Shown here: in pieces, positions 7,493 to 14,330 of the stretch | Numbering within the stretch: the stretch's first letter is position 1 | How the letters are laid out: the number at the start of each line of letters is the position of its first letter | Assembly: GCA_016297855.1 (NCBI GenBank) | Contig: JAEDFW010000008.1 | Location: 1 to 33,403 of the forward strand | Length of the DNA stretch: 33,403 bases | Origin: Oscillospiraceae bacterium | GTDB taxonomy: Bacteria; Bacillota; Clostridia; Oscillospirales; Oscillospiraceae | Reading direction: 5' to 3' | Program-made: the position numbers and the translations under genes | Notes under the pieces: generated by a model | Databases searched by the model: none | What the model saw: only the letters and a program-made list of their open reading frames with translations | Told to the model about the DNA's origin: nothing

Positions 7493-9475
7493 ATGGAAGC
7501 TAAAGTGAAAAAACGCGAGTGGGTCAAAACGGCGGCTATTATTTTTCTGGCGGTTCTGCTGGTTCTGACGTTCTTCTCGAATACCATCATGAACGCCTCG
7601 CTGCCGGAGGTTGCCGCGCAGCAGGTCTCGTCGGGCGCGATCAACGCGAAAATCCGCGGCTCCGGCACCATCGCCGCCAACGAGACCTACGACGTGACCA
7701 TCAGCCAGACGCGCAAAATTGCAAGCGTCAAGGTCAAGGTCGGCCAGCAGGTCAATGCCGGGGACGTGCTGTTTACGCTGGAGGCAGCGGAGTCAGACGA
7801 ACTCAAGCAGGCGCAGGATGCGCTGGAAGCGCTGGAGCGGGCGTATGAAAAGGCGCTGCTCTCCGCGTCCACGGCCGACGCGCAGGAGGGCCGCGAGGTA
7901 CAGAAAGCGCGCGAGGCATATAACGAAGCGCTGGCGATCTATCACCAGTACAGCACGATGGATGCAGCCAATCTGGCAAGGGCACAGGCCGAGGCCGACG
8001 CACAGCTCAAGGAACTGCAGCGGCAGCAGACCCGCCTGCAGAAGGATTTGGCCGACGCGCAGTCCGACCGGGATTATACCGATGCGCAGGCCAAAGTGAC
8101 GGAGCTGGAAGCCAAGGCCACGGAGCTGGAAACCAAGTATCAAGAAGCGCAGAAAGCGGTCGATGATTACGTTTCGCCGCCCGTGATGGATGAGGGTTAT
8201 ATCAAAGCGCAGATCGAGCAGAAAGAGATTGAGCTGGCTGCGGCTGAGGCGCAGCAAAAGAATGATATCGGAACCTACGGTTCGTATTATGATTTCTTAT
8301 TGTATACTATTTCATATGGTGACAGGGAAATCGCTCGGATTTACGCAAACGACGTTGATTTTCTGACGACTACGATGCTCGATCGCGGAAACTGCCCGCT
8401 GGAGAATGCGAGAGCATACGCGGAATCGCTTGCACAGGCGTTTTTTGTCATCGCGGGTGACGAAGAAAAGGTCGAAGCATTGGAAAATGAACTGAAGGAA
8501 CTTAGACAGATGCTCCCCAGTGAGGGCACAGCAGACGCATCTCTGGAAGAATTGAAGCGTCTGGCGCGCAATGCATACAACGAGTGGCAGAGAGCGATTC
8601 GTGAGTTGGACAGCACCAAATCTTCCATCAAGCGCCATGAAGACATGATCGAGCGGCTGGAAGATCAGGTGGACGCCATCGGTGAGGATGTAGAAGACCA
8701 GCAGGCCGAGGTGGAAAAGCTGACCAGCGCCGCTTCTGCGGCGGATACCGTGAAGGCCACCAAGCAGGCACTGGAAGACCTCATCTTCAATCAGAGCCTC
8801 GGCGACACGGCAAGTCTTGATCTCAAGGATCAGAAAGAGGACATCGAAAAGCAGAAGCTGGAAATCGAGGAACTGACCAAAAACGCCGACGGGCAGGAAG
8901 TGACAGCCAAGGTCTCGGGCATCATAAGCGAGATCAATGTCACCGCCGGCAACACGGCAGGCGCGGAGTCGCCGCTTTGCACCATCAACGTGGCTGACCG
9001 CGGCTACACGATCAAAATTCCCGTGACGCAGGAGCAGTCGCGCCGCGTGAGCGTAGGGGATAACGCGGAGCTGGTCAACTACTGGGGCGGCAACGTGACC
9101 GCGACGCTCGAGTCCATCGCCAACGACCCGGAAAACCCCGGCAAGGGAAAGCTGCTCATTTTCCGGCTGTCGGGCGAGGTCGACCCGGGCACGAATCTGA
9201 CGCTCTCCATCGGGCAGAAGAGCGCGAATTATGACGCGCTCGTGCCCAATTCCGCCATCCGCACGGACAACAATGGCACGTTTGTTCTGGCGCTGGTGGC
9301 CAAGTCCACGCCGCTTTCCACGCGCTATACTGCCACACGCGTTGACGTGCAGGAGCTGGCCAAGGACGACACCTACACCGCTGTGTCCGGCATCGGCGCG
9401 GGTGAGTTCGTCATCACCACCTCGACCAAGCCCATTGAGGCAGGCACGCAGGTGCGGTTGGTGGACGAGCCATGA
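7493..9475 (+). CDS. HlyD/MacA-like efflux adaptor with very long coiled coil
   Basis: This 660-residue membrane-anchored adaptor has one N-terminal helix (about 12-32), then half of a biotinyl-lipoyl-like fold (GSGTIAANETYDV to KVKVGQQVNAGDVLFTLE, about 55-100). A very long heptad-rich region with many E, K, A, L and Q residues runs from about 100 to 470. The second lipoyl half (EVTAKVSGIISEINVTAGN) and a beta-barrel/membrane-proximal part follow. GAGGAG stands before the ATG. Adaptors of this kind normally link to MacB-type permeases, and the next gene encodes a MacB-like periplasmic core, overlapping by 4 bp. Bases about 8255-8580 inside the coiled-coil region are notably AT-richer than the rest of the gene. 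The exported substrate is unknown. Confidence 0.87.
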   Translation: MEAKVKKREWVKTAAIIFLAVLLVLTFFSNTIMNASLPEVAAQQVSSGAINAKIRGSGTIAANETYDVTISQTRKIASVKVKVGQQVNAGDVLFTLEAAESDELKQAQDALEALERAYEKALLSASTADAQEGREVQKAREAYNEALAIYHQYSTMDAANLARAQAEADAQLKELQRQQTRLQKDLADAQSDRDYTDAQAKVTELEAKATELETKYQEAQKAVDDYVSPPVMDEGYIKAQIEQKEIELAAAEAQQKNDIGTYGSYYDFLLYTISYGDREIARIYANDVDFLTTTMLDRGNCPLENARAYAESLAQAFFVIAGDEEKVEALENELKELRQMLPSEGTADASLEELKRLARNAYNEWQRAIRELDSTKSSIKRHEDMIERLEDQVDAIGEDVEDQQAEVEKLTSAASAADTVKATKQALEDLIFNQSLGDTASLDLKDQKEDIEKQKLEIEELTKNADGQEVTAKVSGIISEINVTAGNTAGAESPLCTINVADRGYTIKIPVTQEQSRRVSVGDNAELVNYWGGNVTATLESIANDPENPGKGKLLIFRLSGEVDPGTNLTLSIGQKSANYDALVPNSAIRTDNNGTFVLALVAKSTPLSTRYTATRVDVQELAKDDTYTAVSGIGAGEFVITTSTKPIEAGTQVRLVDEP

Positions 9476-10554
9476 GCGGGCGGTTTGAAGCCCCGCGCAA
9501 AAAGCTTCGCCTGTCGCGCAGGGCAGTAATCTGGCTGTGTGCAGCGCTGGTGAGCGCGATGCTGGCCGGTGTGTGCTTCGCACGGCTGCACGGCGTAACG
9601 ACGTGCCTGTATTCCCAGCAGGCGGCTGACCGATGGCGCGGAGACAGCAATACGCGCTTCGCGCAGGTGAGCGTGTTTCTGCCCGTGGGCGGCGAGACAA
9701 ATGTGCAGACAGTCGAGGTGTTCCATGAGAACATCGAGCAGGCTATGCAGGAGGTCTCGCTGGAAGCGCCTGAGGGCGGAAGCCTGTATGTGGACGCGTA
9801 CTCCGGCAGTACACAGCTGAGCGTCTCCACCGAGCATGGCTCGGCGAATGTTAAGACCCTCGGTGTGGGCGGCGAATTTTTCCTGTTCCACCCGCTTCGG
9901 CTGCGCTCGGGCAGCTATCTGACGGGAAGCGACTATATGGCTGACCGCGTGGTTCTGGACGAAGCGCTGGCGTGGACGCTGTTCGGCAGCTACGATGTGG
10001 CAGGCCAGCAGGTGATGATCGGCGAGCGGCCGTACCTTGTGGCCGGCGTGGTGCAGCGCGAGGACGATGCCGCCAGTCAGAAGGCCTACGGCAAGGATGC
10101 GGGCATGTTCATGAGCTATGACGCGCTGAATTTGATTGCAGAAACGCCCATCGACTGCTATGAGGTGGTCATGGCCGATCCCATCACGGGCTACGCAAGA
10201 TCGGTGGTGGAAAAGACGTTCTCTGCCGAGACAAATCTGGTCGTGGAAAACTCCGCGCGCTACAAGCTGACGAGCCTTGTGAAGGTGCTGGGCGATTTCG
10301 GTGAGCGGTCGATGCAGACGCACGCGGTCATTTTGCCGTACTGGGAGAATGCCGCGCGGCTGACGGAGGACCAGGCGGCGCTGGCACTGCTGCTGGGCGT
10401 GCTGTTTTCGCTGTGTCCTGTGGGTGTGGCAGGCTATTGGGCCGTACACTGGCTGAGAAAGGGCTATGGCAAGCTGCGCGAGACTGTCCCTGCCGCCATC
10501 GAGAAAAAAGTCGAGGCAAAAAAAGAGAAGAATTATGTCCGTACGGGCATATAA
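9472..10554 (+). CDS. MacB periplasmic-core-domain membrane protein lacking FtsX helices
   Basis: The 360-residue protein has a helix at about 18-40, a large external domain, and a second helix at about 302-325 followed by a basic tail. The external part has the sequence style of the MacB periplasmic core domain: LRLRSGSYLTGSDY, DRVVLDEALAWTLFGS, DVAGQQVMIGERPYLVAGVV. A normal MacB-type or FtsX-type permease has four helices, three of them after this domain; here only one is present before the stop. It is therefore not a complete permease, and no ATPase follows. The start ATG overlaps the adaptor's stop codon (ATGA), so the two proteins probably act together. It could be a receptor or regulatory part of an unusual envelope complex, but this is inference. 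It is the last gene before a strong terminator. Confidence 0.72.
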   Translation: MSGRFEAPRKKLRLSRRAVIWLCAALVSAMLAGVCFARLHGVTTCLYSQQAADRWRGDSNTRFAQVSVFLPVGGETNVQTVEVFHENIEQAMQEVSLEAPEGGSLYVDAYSGSTQLSVSTEHGSANVKTLGVGGEFFLFHPLRLRSGSYLTGSDYMADRVVLDEALAWTLFGSYDVAGQQVMIGERPYLVAGVVQREDDAASQKAYGKDAGMFMSYDALNLIAETPIDCYEVVMADPITGYARSVVEKTFSAETNLVVENSARYKLTSLVKVLGDFGERSMQTHAVILPYWENAARLTEDQAALALLLGVLFSLCPVGVAGYWAVHWLRKGYGKLRETVPAAIEKKVEAKKEKNYVRTGI

Positions 10555-10555
10555 A

Positions 10556-10598
10556 AACAGCTCCCGCAGCTTTCGCTGCGGGAGCTGTTGTATTTTTT
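10556..10598 (+). terminator. Strong intrinsic terminator, usable from both sides
   Basis: A perfect 15-bp stem (AACAGCTCCCGCAGC with its complement at 10575-10589) with a TTTC loop is followed by TATTTTTT. On the other strand the stem ends in TTTTTAT, so it also ends the convergent yczE-like gene, whose stop codon begins at 10600 on the minus strand. Confidence 0.95.
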
Positions 10599-11278
10599 CA
10601 ATGCGATTTGGAAGAAACGGCGAGCGGCCGGAGCAGAAAGCTTACCAGCTTCTCACAGCGCGGCAGGAAGAAATCCGCCACGAAGCCGACGAGGAACGCA
10701 CACACCACCGTGCCGATACCCACCGCGCCGCCAAGCAGCCAGCCGACGGCGACAAAGGTGAGGTCGCAGATGACACGCACGATGCCGAACTTTTTATGGA
10801 GCTTGTCGCTGATGACAAGACCGACAAGATCGTTCGGACCCGTGCCGGCGTCGGACTTGATGACGGTGCTCATGCCGAGCGCCAGAATGACGCAGCCGGC
10901 GGCCAGAACGGCCAGCTTCAGCCAGAAGTTCGTGATGTACGCTGCAAACGGCGCAGAAAGAAGCGCGGTAAAGAAGTCAATGATCGGCCCGCCGCAGATC
11001 ATGCAGACGATCGTACCGGGCATGATGTACGAGCGGTCGATGAACAAAAGCGCAACAATGATGATCAGGCACAGCGCAATATGCGTGCGGCCGTGGGTGA
11101 GAAACGCCCAGCCGGTGATTCTCTGCAGCGTGTGGAACACGCCCTGCACCAGCACGTTGAACGGGTCGGCGCCGAGATTCGCCAGCAAAAACAGCGTCAC
11201 GCCGAAATGCGCAATTGTGAGACCGATGAGCAGAATCACGAGCCGCGCCAGCAGCTCTTTGACGGGATACTTCAGCAT
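10598..11278 (-). CDS. YczE/YitT-like multi-pass membrane protein
   Basis: This 226-residue protein is almost wholly hydrophobic, with five or six predicted helices. It matches the YczE-type family of conserved membrane proteins, with the early motif GVTLFLLANLGADPFNVLVQG and a later related motif STVIKSDAGTGPNDLVGLVISDKL; these two resemble each other and suggest an internal duplication. The biochemical role of the family is not established. The ATG at 11278 is preferred over one at 11296 because AAGGAG lies 6 nt before it. It has its own consensus-like promoter (11318-11346) and a shared terminator, so it is a single-gene unit. Confidence 0.82.
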   Translation of the reverse strand: MLKYPVKELLARLVILLIGLTIAHFGVTLFLLANLGADPFNVLVQGVFHTLQRITGWAFLTHGRTHIALCLIIIVALLFIDRSYIMPGTIVCMICGGPIIDFFTALLSAPFAAYITNFWLKLAVLAAGCVILALGMSTVIKSDAGTGPNDLVGLVISDKLHKKFGIVRVICDLTFVAVGWLLGGAVGIGTVVCAFLVGFVADFFLPRCEKLVSFLLRPLAVSSKSH

Positions 11279-11317
11279 ATTGTTCTCCTTTTCCATGCTG
11301 CGCCGCAGCTTTTGCTT

Positions 11318-11346
11318 ATGATAGCATACAGCACACACATTTTCAA
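11318..11346 (-). promoter_or_regulatory. Promoter of the yczE-like gene
   Basis: Read on the minus strand, TTGAAA (11341-11346) and TATCAT (11318-11323) are spaced by exactly 17 bp, and each matches consensus at five of six positions. Transcription would begin about 35 bases before the start codon. Confidence 0.75.
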
Positions 11347-11365
11347 TCTTTAACAGAGATTTTAC

Positions 11366-11394
11366 TTGCAGCCGGCGGCTGCAGCACGTACAAT
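11366..11394 (+). promoter_or_regulatory. Promoter of the riboswitch-transporter unit, with palindrome in spacer
   Basis: TTGCAG (11366-11371) and TACAAT (11389-11394) are spaced by 17 bp, so transcription would begin at about 11401, immediately before the riboswitch. The spacer contains a perfect inverted repeat, TGCAGCC (11367-11373) then GGC then GGCTGCA (11377-11383), which could be a protein-binding site overlapping the polymerase footprint. Confidence 0.6.
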
Positions 11395-11402
11395 ACAATA
11401 AG

Positions 11403-11520
11403 ATAGAGGGGAGTAGCCGGCGCTTTGGCGCTCGGCGCGTCGTCAACACGGGCTGGCCCCGGCGCGCAGGGTAAGGGCAAGACCTTTGTCATTGTGGTTT
11501 GCAATGGCAGGGGTCTTTTT
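11403..11520 (+). promoter_or_regulatory. yybP-ykoY (Mn2+-sensing) riboswitch with intrinsic terminator
   Basis: The aptamer shows the conserved parts of the yybP-ykoY class: GGGGAGTAG (11408-11416), GTCAACA in the second half (11442-11448), and GGCAAGACCTTTG near the 3' end (11476-11488). The base helix pairs ATAGAGG (11403-11409) with CCTTTGT (11483-11489). The same 3' arm can instead form a 16-bp terminator stem, 11479-11494 with 11502-11517 using G-U pairs, followed by a T-run. The two folds exclude each other, so metal binding to the aptamer should prevent termination and switch the downstream gene on. Members of this class are established Mn2+ sensors. The transporter start codon is 26 bp past the T-run. 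Confidence 0.92.
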
Positions 11521-11545
11521 GCGCCCTGCCGGAAAGGGGCATGTT

Positions 11546-12817
11546 ATGATGATGTATGTGGCTTTGGGATTGTTTGCGCTGACGTATGTGCTTTTGCTGG
11601 CGCTTCCGAAGGCGCGCGCGTATGTGGCGCTGGGATCTGCGGCGCTGTTCGCGGCGCTGGGAATTGTGCCGGTGGGAAAGATTATCCCCGCCATCGACTG
11701 GAATGTGCTTTTGATGATCGCGGGCACGATGGGGACGGTCTCGCTTTTCATCGGGTCGAAGATGCCGTCGCGGCTGGCGGAGCTGCTGCTCTCGCGCGTG
11801 CCGAACGTCAAATGGGCCATCGTTGCGCTGGCGCTGTTTGCCGGGATCGTATCGGCATTCGTGGACAATGTGGCGACGGTTCTGATGCTCGCACCGGTGG
11901 CGCTGGCCATCGCGGAAAAGCAGCGCATTTCGCCCGTGCCGGCGGTCATTGCCATCGCGGTATCGTCAAACTTGCAGGGCGCGGCCACACTCGTGGGCGA
12001 CACGACGTCCATTCTGCTGGGCGGCTATGCCGGCATGAATTTTGCGGACTTTTTTGTGTTCCACGGAAAAATGGGCATGTTTTTCGTCGTGCAGTTCGGC
12101 GCGCTGGCGGCCACGGCTGTTTTGTGCGTGTATCTTCGCAATCTGACGCAGAAGGTTGTACGCGAAGGACGCACCGAGGTGGAGGACCGGTTCCCGACGT
12201 TTTTGATGCTGGCGACGGTGGCGCTTTTGATCGCGGCGTCGTTTTTGCCGGAAAAACCGGCGGTGACGAACGGCCTTATCTGCACGGGGCTGTTTCTGCT
12301 CGGCGTGACGCGGCAGTGCGTGCGGGAAAAAAGCGGCAGGCCGCTGTTTGCAGCGCTGCGGCAGTTGGATTGCCAGACGCTGCTGTTACTGGCAGGACTG
12401 TTCGTCGTGATCGCGGGCGTGCGCGAAGCTGGCGTGATCGATGCCATTGCGCAGCTGATCGCGGGCGTAGGCGGCGGCAGTGTATTTGCGGTGTATTCGC
12501 TGATCGTATGGGGCTCGGTGATCCTGTCGGCGTTTATCGACAACATTCCGTATGTGGCGGCGATGCTGCCGGTCGCGGCGAATATCGCGCAGATTATGGG
12601 CGTGGAGCCGTATCTGCTGTATTTTGGGCTGCTCACCGGCGCGACGCTGGGCGGCAATCTCACACCGATCGGCGCTTCGGCCAACATCACGGGCATCGGA
12701 ATTTTGCGAAAAAAGGGCTATGCGGTCAAAACGGGCGATTTTGTGAAGATCGGCGTTCCGTTTACCCTGTGCGCGGTGACGGTTGGATATGTGCTGCTCT
12801 GGCTGCTCTGGGCATAA
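11546..12817 (+). CDS. ArsB/NhaD-type (ion transporter superfamily) permease under a Mn riboswitch
   Basis: This 423-residue multi-pass membrane protein has about 10-12 helices. Two halves repeat the same signatures, as expected for the ion-transporter (ArsB/NhaD/SLC13) fold: SAFVDNVATVLMLAP in the first half and SAFIDNIPYVAAMLPVA in the second; and NLQGAATLVGDTTSILLG matched by GATLGGNLTPIGASANITG. Homologues carry arsenite, dicarboxylates, or exchange Na+ for H+. The start is the first of three consecutive ATGs at 11546, with AAAGGGG 6 nt before it. The upstream yybP-ykoY riboswitch points to a link with manganese, so Mn2+ efflux or an exchange that protects against Mn2+ or alkaline stress is a plausible role. 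That is inference from regulation, not from the protein. It is a single-gene unit ended by a hairpin at 12825. Confidence 0.88.
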   Translation: MMMYVALGLFALTYVLLLALPKARAYVALGSAALFAALGIVPVGKIIPAIDWNVLLMIAGTMGTVSLFIGSKMPSRLAELLLSRVPNVKWAIVALALFAGIVSAFVDNVATVLMLAPVALAIAEKQRISPVPAVIAIAVSSNLQGAATLVGDTTSILLGGYAGMNFADFFVFHGKMGMFFVVQFGALAATAVLCVYLRNLTQKVVREGRTEVEDRFPTFLMLATVALLIAASFLPEKPAVTNGLICTGLFLLGVTRQCVREKSGRPLFAALRQLDCQTLLLLAGLFVVIAGVREAGVIDAIAQLIAGVGGGSVFAVYSLIVWGSVILSAFIDNIPYVAAMLPVAANIAQIMGVEPYLLYFGLLTGATLGGNLTPIGASANITGIGILRKKGYAVKTGDFVKIGVPFTLCAVTVGYVLLWLLWA

Positions 12818-12824
12818 CGGCAAA

Positions 12825-12857
12825 AAGCGACCGCCGCAGGTGCTGCGGCGGTCGCTT
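12825..12857 (-). terminator. Terminator between convergent transporter and PHP genes
   Basis: A perfect 15-bp stem (AAGCGACCGCCGCAG at 12825-12839 with 12843-12857) has a 3-base loop. On the minus strand it is followed by a T-run (TTTTTG), three bases after the stop of the PHP gene. On the plus strand it is followed by the weaker TTGGTTT, so it probably serves both genes. Confidence 0.9.
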
Positions 12858-12860
12858 GGT

Positions 12861-14027
12861 TTAGATCTTTGCGCCTGTTTTTTCGTGCTCGATGAGCTTC
12901 CATGTCGCGTCGATCAGGTTCGAGAACATGGGATTTTCCATTGCGCGGATGATAAACGACTGCCGCGGGGAGTTGATATCCTCGCCCGAGACCTGGAAGA
13001 GGTCATTTTCCTCGCAGAGCCTGCGCAGCCGCGCAAGCTGCTCGGGCGTGTTGCGCGTCGGCATGTAGGTCACGGCGCGGATGCCGCATTCCTTGATGCA
13101 GCCAATCACGTCGTCGAGGTAGTCGTCTTCAAACTTCTGCGCCTTTTTGTCGCCTGTGACGCTGGCCGTCACGTCGCCGAGGTACGCGTAGCATAAAAGC
13201 GCGTCCACACGCTCGCACAGCGCGGCAACATCACGCACGTTGGGGCATTCGTCGGTGGCGTCGATGTAGATGCGCGGGACGAAGGCGGACTTGAGAATAC
13301 CGAGCAGGTCATATTCATAGAAGAAGTATTCGGTATCGAGCATCTGCTGTTTCTGTTTTTCAGACAGTGTCAGGCCGATGGACGTGAGATAGTCCACCAT
13401 CGGCTGACCCTTACCGGCCAGCACGACCATCTTCTTGGCCAGCGCGTACATGAGGTGCCGCTCAGTCACGCCGCCGCCTTCACCGGCCTCGGACAGCGGC
13501 AGCACGTCGCGGTCGTAGTCGAGTTCGATCCCGGGCAGCAGCGCGTTGATGTTTTCCACCATCTTGCGGTTGCGGCGGTGACGGGCCTCGCGGTAGGGTG
13601 CAAAGAACGCTGTCAGCTCGTGGATTTTATCATGCGGCACAGCCTGAATGGTCATGTAGCTCACGCCCGCCTGATCGGGGTTGTTGGTTCGCCTGCCCTC
13701 GAGCGCAGTGCCGTCCATCGACGCGCGGCACTCCATGCCGATCGTGGCGGGCATGCCGATGATCCCGGCGGCTTCGAGGAATTCCTGCGCGCCCGAAATG
13801 GAGTCGTGGTCGATGATGCCGGCCGTGCACAGGCCTTCCATCCGTGCGGCGAAAACTGCCGCCGTGGGGGAATACGGCGAGAAGGAATAGGTGGTGTGGA
13901 TGTGGTTGTTGATATACTGCGGCACCATGGGTGGGAAAACGGCTGTTTTTACGACCTGTCTCAGGTTCTCCAGACGTTCTTCTTTTGTGGGAGCGTTTAA
14001 TTGATGCAGGATCGAAAGATCAATCAT
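12861..14027 (-). CDS. PHP-domain metal-dependent hydrolase, probably phosphoesterase
   Basis: The protein has 388 residues. Metal-binding positions typical of PHP domains are visible: H42 and H44 in INNHIHTTYSF, D73/H74 in GIIDHDSIS, and E99 in TIGMECR; GEDIN near the C-terminus is a candidate for the last metal site. The segment 120-270 holds a helical insertion (HELTAFFAPYREARHRRNRKM). PHP proteins hydrolyse phosphate esters, including histidinol phosphate and DNA ends, but the substrate here is not known. The ATG at 14027 has AAAGGAA 8-9 nt upstream. It lies last in an operon-like row after a rhamnulokinase and a dehydrogenase gene, separated by a 300-bp palindrome-rich region. A role in the same sugar-phosphate pathway is inferred from position only. 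Confidence 0.8.
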   Translation of the reverse strand: MIDLSILHQLNAPTKEERLENLRQVVKTAVFPPMVPQYINNHIHTTYSFSPYSPTAAVFAARMEGLCTAGIIDHDSISGAQEFLEAAGIIGMPATIGMECRASMDGTALEGRRTNNPDQAGVSYMTIQAVPHDKIHELTAFFAPYREARHRRNRKMVENINALLPGIELDYDRDVLPLSEAGEGGGVTERHLMYALAKKMVVLAGKGQPMVDYLTSIGLTLSEKQKQQMLDTEYFFYEYDLLGILKSAFVPRIYIDATDECPNVRDVAALCERVDALLCYAYLGDVTASVTGDKKAQKFEDDYLDDVIGCIKECGIRAVTYMPTRNTPEQLARLRRLCEENDLFQVSGEDINSPRQSFIIRAMENPMFSNLIDATWKLIEHEKTGAKI

Positions 14028-14061
14028 GGTTTTATTCCTTTCCTTGTGGTTGAGGAGTGCC

Positions 14062-14307
14062 TTCGGCAATCCCATTTCTTTGTGCATACAAAGAAATGGG
14101 GAAAAGAAATACACCAAAGGGCAGCAAGCCGGCAAAGCCTCGCAGAGTTCGCAGGCATTCAGCCTCGCAGAGTTTTGCGCCCGCAGGCGCGAAATAAAAT
14201 AGGAATGATTTTTCCCGAGGACATGTGCCTCGGGAAAAATTCTTCTCGTCCTGCAAACGTGCGAGCGCAGCGAGTGCGATGCAGCAGGACGCAAGCCCAT
14301 TGCCGAA
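14062..14307. repeat. Palindrome-rich, MITE-like intergenic element
   Basis: The 303-bp gap between the PHP and dehydrogenase genes has no credible gene. It contains a perfect 13-bp stem (14071-14083 with 14088-14100; loop GCAT), two 14-bp direct copies of AGCCTCGCAGAGTT (14136-14149, 14161-14174), and a second perfect 13-bp stem (14208-14220 with 14228-14240). The block is bounded by 9-bp inverted repeats, TTCGGCAAT (14062-14070) and ATTGCCGAA (14299-14307). This organisation suits a non-autonomous mobile or extragenic palindromic element. Whether other copies exist cannot be seen from this window. Confidence 0.5.
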
Positions 14308-14328
14308 AAGCCATCAGGCTTTTCGGCA
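14301..14328 (-). terminator. Hairpin after the dehydrogenase gene
   Basis: A perfect 12-bp stem, TGCCGAAAAGCC (14301-14312) with 14317-14328 and loop ATCA, begins two bases after the dehydrogenase stop on the minus strand. No T-run follows, so it may be an incomplete terminator or an mRNA-protecting hairpin that lets some transcription reach the PHP gene. Confidence 0.55.
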
Positions 14329-14330
14329 GT

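Noticed and set aside
11425..12864. A 479-codon open frame on the plus strand.
   Set aside because: It overlaps the transporter in another frame and begins inside the riboswitch.
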